Below, one piece after another: positions 8,489 through 11,947 of a stretch of DNA of 11,947 nucleotides. Position 1 is the first letter of the stretch, and the number at the start of each line of letters is the position of its first letter. The notes beneath the pieces are model-generated. The model saw nothing but the letters and a program-made list of their open reading frames with translations. It had not been told where the DNA came from and made no database searches. This stretch comes from Dissophora ornata (Eukaryota > Mortierellomycota > Mortierellomycetes > Mortierellales > Mortierellaceae): assembly GCA_025201705.1 (NCBI GenBank), contig MU617494.1, forward strand, positions 1 through 11,947, in the 5' to 3' direction. Both the position numbers and the translations under genes were made by a program.

Positions 8489-8986
8489 ACGCCAAGTAAC
8501 GGAGAGGGTGTCAAGGTAGCACATTCCAGTTCTTTGGGAACTCTTGGTAGTGTCGTCTTGATGGTCCATTTTTTTTGGCCCCGAGTGTTTGGAGAGGTAA
8601 ACTGTGTGCGTGGGGGTGTGGGAAGGGTGGTGAAGAAGGAAAGAAAGCAAAAAGTGTAGATGTTGAAAGGCGCAAAGGCTATTGGAATCTGAGGACCGTT
8701 TAGATGATCCAGAAAACACAAAGCCAGGCGATTTTTTTTCCATTGCTTTATTTTTGAATGAAAGAAAGCCGTAAATTGAGACGGGGGGAAAGCTCAATCG
8801 TCAAGGCTGACAATACTGGGAGGTAAGACACTGAAATATTAATCGTTGGACATCCATCCGAACGGGGAGCGTGCTTGGACTCAAAACCCTGTATTTATTT
8901 TTTGTTCCTGTTGAACTGTTGTACGGTGCTCACGACCTGAAAAGACGCGTCAACACCGACATCATGAAAGTAAATTAAAAAGAATC
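8489..8986. other. Intergenic region between CRN relic and family copy B
   Basis: No supported gene. Minus-strand frames of about 80-105 codons are low in recognisable content. The right part is the 3' region of copy B and includes an AATAAA on the minus strand. Confidence 0.45.
8894..8899 (-). terminator. AATAAA of family copy B
   Basis: On the minus strand AATAAA lies 87 nt beyond the copy B stop codon, in an A-rich context. The spacing is like that of the signal after copy D. Confidence 0.4.
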
Positions 8987-9611
8987 TCAAACTCGAACGA
9001 GCGCCAAGTAACATGGCATGACGTGCGTGTCTGTCGCGACCCAATGGAGTTCGTCGTCGAGAGACCTAGCATCCCTTGCCTTGCAGATGATGATAGCCGC
9101 GATAGAATACAACGGTCCTGAGCGTGGATTGAGGAACCGAGAGATACCCAAGTTCGTGCAGAGGGTATGACCTCTTCCAAAGAAATCTGAACCGATTTTG
9201 CATATGAGATTCATGAAGGGAATATGTGGTCAGCGCAATATCGACCATATAAGATCACTCGAAATGCACTGCTGGGGAGGGGTCACGGCACTTACTCAAG
9301 TAACTCAGAAGGGACCCGTGGTTGAGTATAGGTTGAACGGGGCAGTGTGGCTCACAGCACCATGTAATGGACTCGATTTCACTATAATCGTCTTTCATAG
9401 GAGACATAGTCCATCTACGAAGGCATTTGCAAGGTCCAACAAAGTGATAATAGTAATTCTTCCAACGGCCACTGTGGAGTCGCTGCTTCACTGTCATGGA
9501 ATACTCGATTGTGTAAAGAGACTCGAGCTTGAATTGAAACACTTCAATAAAGTTGAAGAAGTCCTGCGAAGCACTAGTGCATCGCTTAATGTAGTGTCTC
9601 TCAGGATCCAT
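8987..9611 (-). CDS. Family copy B: PARP-like small protein, two exons, 171 aa
   Basis: Deduced exons are 9611-9296 and 9186-8987 with a 109-nt intron (donor GTAAGT, acceptor TTCAG, phase 1). Total length is 516 nt including the stop. The protein aligns along its length with copy C: F-IEVFQ, LYTIEYS, a G-x-W ... YYY block, GPCKCL, IESITWC-x4-CPVQPI, then in exon 2 FFGRGHTLC, AAIIICKARD and a C-terminal block ending PCYLALVRV. The C-x-C, W-C-x4-C-P-V, FGRG and C-terminal blocks appear in the order of a PARP-type ADP-ribosyltransferase domain (His region, Cys-rich loop, FGxGIY, then E...P-x-Y-L). Here the His position reads V in HFVG, and the Tyr after FGRG is replaced. A Glu survives near the last block (DDELHW), though one residue out of register. 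The protein is therefore probably not an active transferase. It is the best-preserved copy for the fold signature. There is no signal peptide. Confidence 0.7.
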
Positions 9612-10101
9612 GTTGGATGAAAAACCCCCCCGTTAGAAATTGTGGGTCAAGGTGTAGAGGTGAGTGAAAATGAGGAAGAAGGCGGAAAGGTAAAAGGAAT
9701 GATGAACAGAGTGGGTTTGAATGAGGTGAAGAGGATCGACGATAGAGATATCGATCGTTCTAAATTTTGCTCTCTCGCATCACGAATGCCACAACTTTGA
9801 ACATAAAACATGGCAAGGTCTGTTTTCCCTTTGGTTGGTTTTGATGTAAAATGAAGGGTATAATTCCCTCTTTGTGGAACTGATCCACACAAACGAGTGG
9901 AGAATGACAGCCTTGGTGGCAACGCCACGCAAACAAGGCTACCTATTCCTCTTGTGGTTTCTACACTGTTGCGATACGAAAGAGCCATGGCGCAAAGATT
10001 CTAACCGAAAGGGGGATACTGTCAAGAGTCGACATACAATCCAACGATATCCCCCTGTTTTAATCGTCGTTGCTCTTCTATGTTAGAGTCACTTTCATCA
10101 A

Positions 10102-10102
<1 letters not shown>
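9612..10102. other. Intergenic region upstream of copy B
   Basis: The minus strand from about 9612 to 9720 is pyrimidine-rich and probably forms the leader of copy B. An open frame of 113 codons on the minus strand (9647-9988) has no recognisable domain and overlaps this leader. I see no other feature. Confidence 0.4.
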
Positions 10103-10168
<66 letters not shown>

Positions 10169-10205
10169 ATAAAAAAAAAAAAAAAAAAAAAAAAAAACAA
10201 AAAAA
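10103..10205. repeat. Very long poly(A) tract
   Basis: An uninterrupted run of 64 A (10103-10166) is followed by TAAT, a further A27 (10171-10197), C and A7. It lies just downstream of copy C but in the orientation of a T-tract for that gene. It is therefore not a poly(A) tail of a retrocopied copy C, which also retains its intron. It may be the tail of a retroelement on the + strand, or an expanded homopolymer whose length in the assembly is uncertain. Confidence 0.85.
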
Positions 10206-10217
10206 CAATACGCCCTC

Positions 10218-10901
10218 TCAAGCTCGAACGACTGCCATGTACACAGGGATGAGATTCGAGTTATTGTGGACTACAGAAGTATCACTGTCGATATCGTAGA
10301 CGTCTCGAGCCTTGCAGACAAAAATGGCTAAAAGTTTGCCACTTGGAACACGACTTTCTGCATTAAGGCAGCCAGCGATCCCAGTTTTAGTTATAACGAG
10401 ATGAGCCATTCCGCGAGGATCTGAGAAATCACCGCGAAAAAAAAAAAGAACAAAAAAGGGAGTAAGCGTTAATGGTCATTCATTGTTCAACCCATACAAG
10501 TTTTCAAAACAAAAAAAATTAAAAAATTAAAAATAAAAACGCGTACTACTATAGCCACTTTGGTATCCAAGATTAACGATCGGTCTAACGGGACATCGAC
10601 GCTTGTCACACCAAAAAACGGACTCGATCACTTGGCCTCCGAAATCATGCCCGTCAGGGTGTCCTGGCTCTGGACCCAGGCAAGTACAATGGCCTGCAGG
10701 GTAGTAGTAGTATTCCTGCCATTCACCATGTTTAAGAGGCGTCGAAAGTTCGTCCGAGTAACGGATAACGTACAGTCCGTTCAGATGCTGCTGAAACACC
10801 TCGTTAAATGCAATAAACTCTGTCGAGTCCTTTGGAAGTTGCAGGACGGACTGGTTATCATCCTTGTTGTCAGGAATCTGCTGCGACGTTGGAGCTATCA
10901 T
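10218..10901 (-). CDS. Family copy C: PARP-like small protein, two exons, 185 aa
   Basis: Deduced exons are 10901-10547 and 10420-10218 with a 126-nt intron (donor GTACGC, acceptor CTCAG, phase 1, same place as in B). Total length is 558 nt including the stop. Exon 1 has a variable N-terminus, then FNEVFQ, LNGLYVIRYS, GEWQEYYYY, PAGHCTCLG, IESVFWC-x4-CPVRPI. Exon 2 has LLAIFVCKARD and DTSVVHNNSNLIPVYMAVV at the C-terminus. That last block resembles the end of PARP catalytic domains (E-[LI]-V-V-Y-x-N ... P-x-Y-L), with Thr in place of the catalytic Glu. The HG of the first PARP motif reads AG, and FGxGIY is not kept. A divergent, probably inactive PARP-like domain is my inference; paralogy with B is directly visible. 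The Cys residues might bind metal. No signal or membrane segment is present. The ATG at 10901 is the first in an otherwise open upstream frame, after a C/T-rich leader. Confidence 0.7.
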
Positions 10902-11359
10902 ATCGGCGGGACTGCGTGAAGAATTGAGAAGAAGTATGGGAAGATGTTGAGTAAAAAAAGACGTGTGAAAAGAGAAACGGATGGGGGGGGGGGAGGGGAT
11001 TTTTATTCAGAATACTAAAAAAACTACTTTTGATACGCGAGAATTATCTTTAGATGGCAGTGAAAAAGGGCCTGTTTTGGTTCGTAAAAAAATTCTATTT
11101 TCACATTAAAGCCATTTCTGGGGGGACCTGGCCTGAGATGCTGAGAGTCGTTTCAATAAAGGAGTCTGTCCAAAAAAAAAAAAAATAAAATAAAAGGCTT
11201 CAGGATGCACGACATTCCCCCTGTCCTAAATGTTGCAAAAAAGCGGTAGCGGCAGACAAATGAAACACGACGCGTTTTATACTTCAAACCTTGTTTTCTG
11301 CATTATCCTCTGAATAACGCGTCTCCCAAAGATCTGGGGATGTTACCCACCCTCATCTC
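10902..11359. other. Intergenic region upstream of copy C
   Basis: The minus strand just before copy C is C/T-rich, including a C11 run (10983-10993 on +). A TATAAAA on the minus strand (11275-11281 on +) could serve copy C but lies about 375 nt before its ATG. An AATAAA plus A14 on the + strand is listed separately. No gene is seen. Confidence 0.4.
11155..11185 (+). other. AATAAA followed by A14: possible retroposed 3' end
   Basis: AATAAA at 11155-11160 is followed after 11 nt by 14 A residues (11172-11185) and then an A-rich TAAAATAAAA. This arrangement is that of a processed transcript end copied into DNA. The sequence upstream (about 11040-11154) has no recognisable coding or SINE content, and no target-site duplication could be established by eye. 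Confidence 0.35.
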
Positions 11360-11487
11360 TTATCCAAACAAGACCTGATAAATTTCACTGTCGATCGACT
11401 CATGATAATGGTGCGGATCTGAAAGGTAGAGAACAGCAAAGACGTGGGCTAGTCGTTCATCCAGTGAGACCCTCCTGGAATGGGACA
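11360..11487 (-). pseudogene. Coding-like exon fragment of unknown family
   Basis: After a good acceptor (CCCTTTCTAG, minus strand) there is an open stretch of about 42 codons ending with TAA at 11360-11362. It reads HSRRVSLDERLAHVFAVLYL then SDPHHYHESIDSEIYQVLFG. Its composition is protein-like, and the acceptor phase would be 1 as in the neighbouring family. It lies downstream of the copy D stop and does not match B or C. It could be a terminal exon of a lost gene, a remnant of a mobile element, or chance. Confidence 0.25.
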
Positions 11488-11506
11488 CTAGAAAGGGAGG
11501 GGTTAT

Positions 11507-11512
11507 TTTATT
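11507..11512 (-). terminator. AATAAA of family copy D
   Basis: On the minus strand AATAAA lies about 110 nt beyond the copy D stop codon, in a T/A-rich 3' region. Confidence 0.35.
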
Positions 11513-11620
11513 ACAAAACTACAAAGTTTATTTTTTTTTATTTTTTTAGTTTCTACAAAAAAAAAAAGGTATCTGTCTTTTTTTTTAAACATTTCTTGGC
11601 CATCAAACAAAGAAAATAAT

Positions 11621-11832
11621 TCAAGCGTCGTTGACACGAACGATTGCCAAATAAGCCGCAAGGATGTTTTCGCTACCCAAGACCAACGAAGCGTCTTCAA
11701 AGACCCTCTGAGCGTTCTGGACCTCACAGACAAAGATCGCCGAATATCCCGGTCCCACCTCGGCTCTTTGATGAAGAAACCAGTCGTCGACTGCGAGGTC
11801 GTTCAAAAGAATGTGCCTCTCGCTTACAACAG
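11621..11832 (-). CDS. Family copy D: terminal exon of a PARP-like small protein, 5' part outside window
   Basis: The minus strand reads a 212-nt terminal exon after the acceptor CTTCCAG, in phase 1 as in A, B and C. It encodes HILLNDLAVDDW, then SAIFVCEVQN and a C-terminal block DASLVLGSENILAAYLAIV followed by RVNDA. It aligns with the end of copies B and C, but the conserved Pro of P-x-Y is Ala and the Glu position is Ala. Exon length is 9-12 nt above that of the other copies. The first exon with the Cys motifs is not present in the remaining 115 nt, which look intronic (T18 tract), so it must lie past the right edge. Whether the gene is complete cannot be judged. Confidence 0.6.
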
Positions 11833-11852
11833 CTGGAAGATTTGGGCATAAT

Positions 11853-11870
11853 AAAAAAAAAAAAAAAAAA
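11853..11870. repeat. A18 tract within the presumed copy D intron
   Basis: Eighteen A on the + strand (T18 on the gene strand), about 20 nt before the copy D acceptor, where it could act as the polypyrimidine tract. Similar A tracts occur at 6961-6978 and 7280-7295. Confidence 0.8.
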
Positions 11871-11947
11871 GCTTTAGAACGGGATATGCGGACGCATTAC
11901 AAGTCTTAAAAAAAACCACGCGAACAAAATAAAAAAGGACGACAAAA

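Noticed and set aside
9198..9620. Plus-strand 140-codon open frame
   Set aside because: It is the complement of copy B, whose two exons are supported by paralogy with copy C.
9647..9988. Minus-strand 113-codon frame as a separate gene upstream of copy B
   Set aside because: It ends in a Ser/Phe/Pro-rich translation of the pyrimidine leader and has no recognisable content.
10070..10252. Open frame encoding a poly-lysine product
   Set aside because: It is simply a translation of the long A tract.
10560..10919. Plus-strand 119-codon open frame
   Set aside because: It is the complement of exon 1 of copy C.

Overview
The window is eukaryotic and almost certainly fungal. The one housekeeping gene is split by nine spliceosomal introns with GT..AG ends, untranslated regions are rich in pyrimidine and A/T homopolymers, and AATAAA-type poly(A) signals follow several genes. 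A Crinkler-type N-terminal domain of the fungal 'LFCLVDGE' kind and a small secreted cysteine-rich protein suggest an early-diverging filamentous fungus. My best guess is a Mortierella-like fungus, which is an inference from family resemblance and not a database result.

Left part (1-5000): a pyrimidine-rich promoter leads into the full-length importin-beta / karyopherin-beta1 gene (KAP95 type, + strand, 860-4950, ten exons, 863 aa deduced). All ten exons join in frame and give the HEAT-repeat protein with its acidic loop.

Right part (5000-11947): accessory-type sequence with short genes and relics. In order it holds: a C-terminal exon of a small paralogous family (copy A, - strand, 5180-5379); a 92-aa secreted eight-cysteine protein (- strand, 6156-6434); a short unrecognised reading frame that seems broken (7072-7439, +); a Crinkler (CRN) N-terminal domain (from 7717, +), followed by a frameshifted fragment of the P-loop domain that often follows it in fungal CRN proteins (8227-8488); then three more members of the paralogous family in head-to-tail order on the - strand (copy B 8987-9611, copy C 10218-10901, copy D 11621-11832 and beyond the right edge).

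The most interesting content is this four-copy family. Copies B and C each have two exons, joined at the same place and in the same phase. The terminal exons of A, B, C and D are 200, 200, 203 and 212 nt. All four end in a shared block of the type 'A-I-F-V-C-K-A-R-D ... P-x-Y-[LM]-A-[VIL]-V'. The spacing of the Cys motifs, an FGRG motif in B and the C-terminal block together resemble a very divergent PARP-type ADP-ribosyltransferase fold in which the catalytic His and Tyr positions, and mostly the Glu position, are replaced. The family may therefore be expanding pseudoenzymes. The fold assignment is an inference; the paralogy and shared gene structure are directly visible. The window reads as a boundary between a conserved housekeeping locus and a fast-turnover accessory region.
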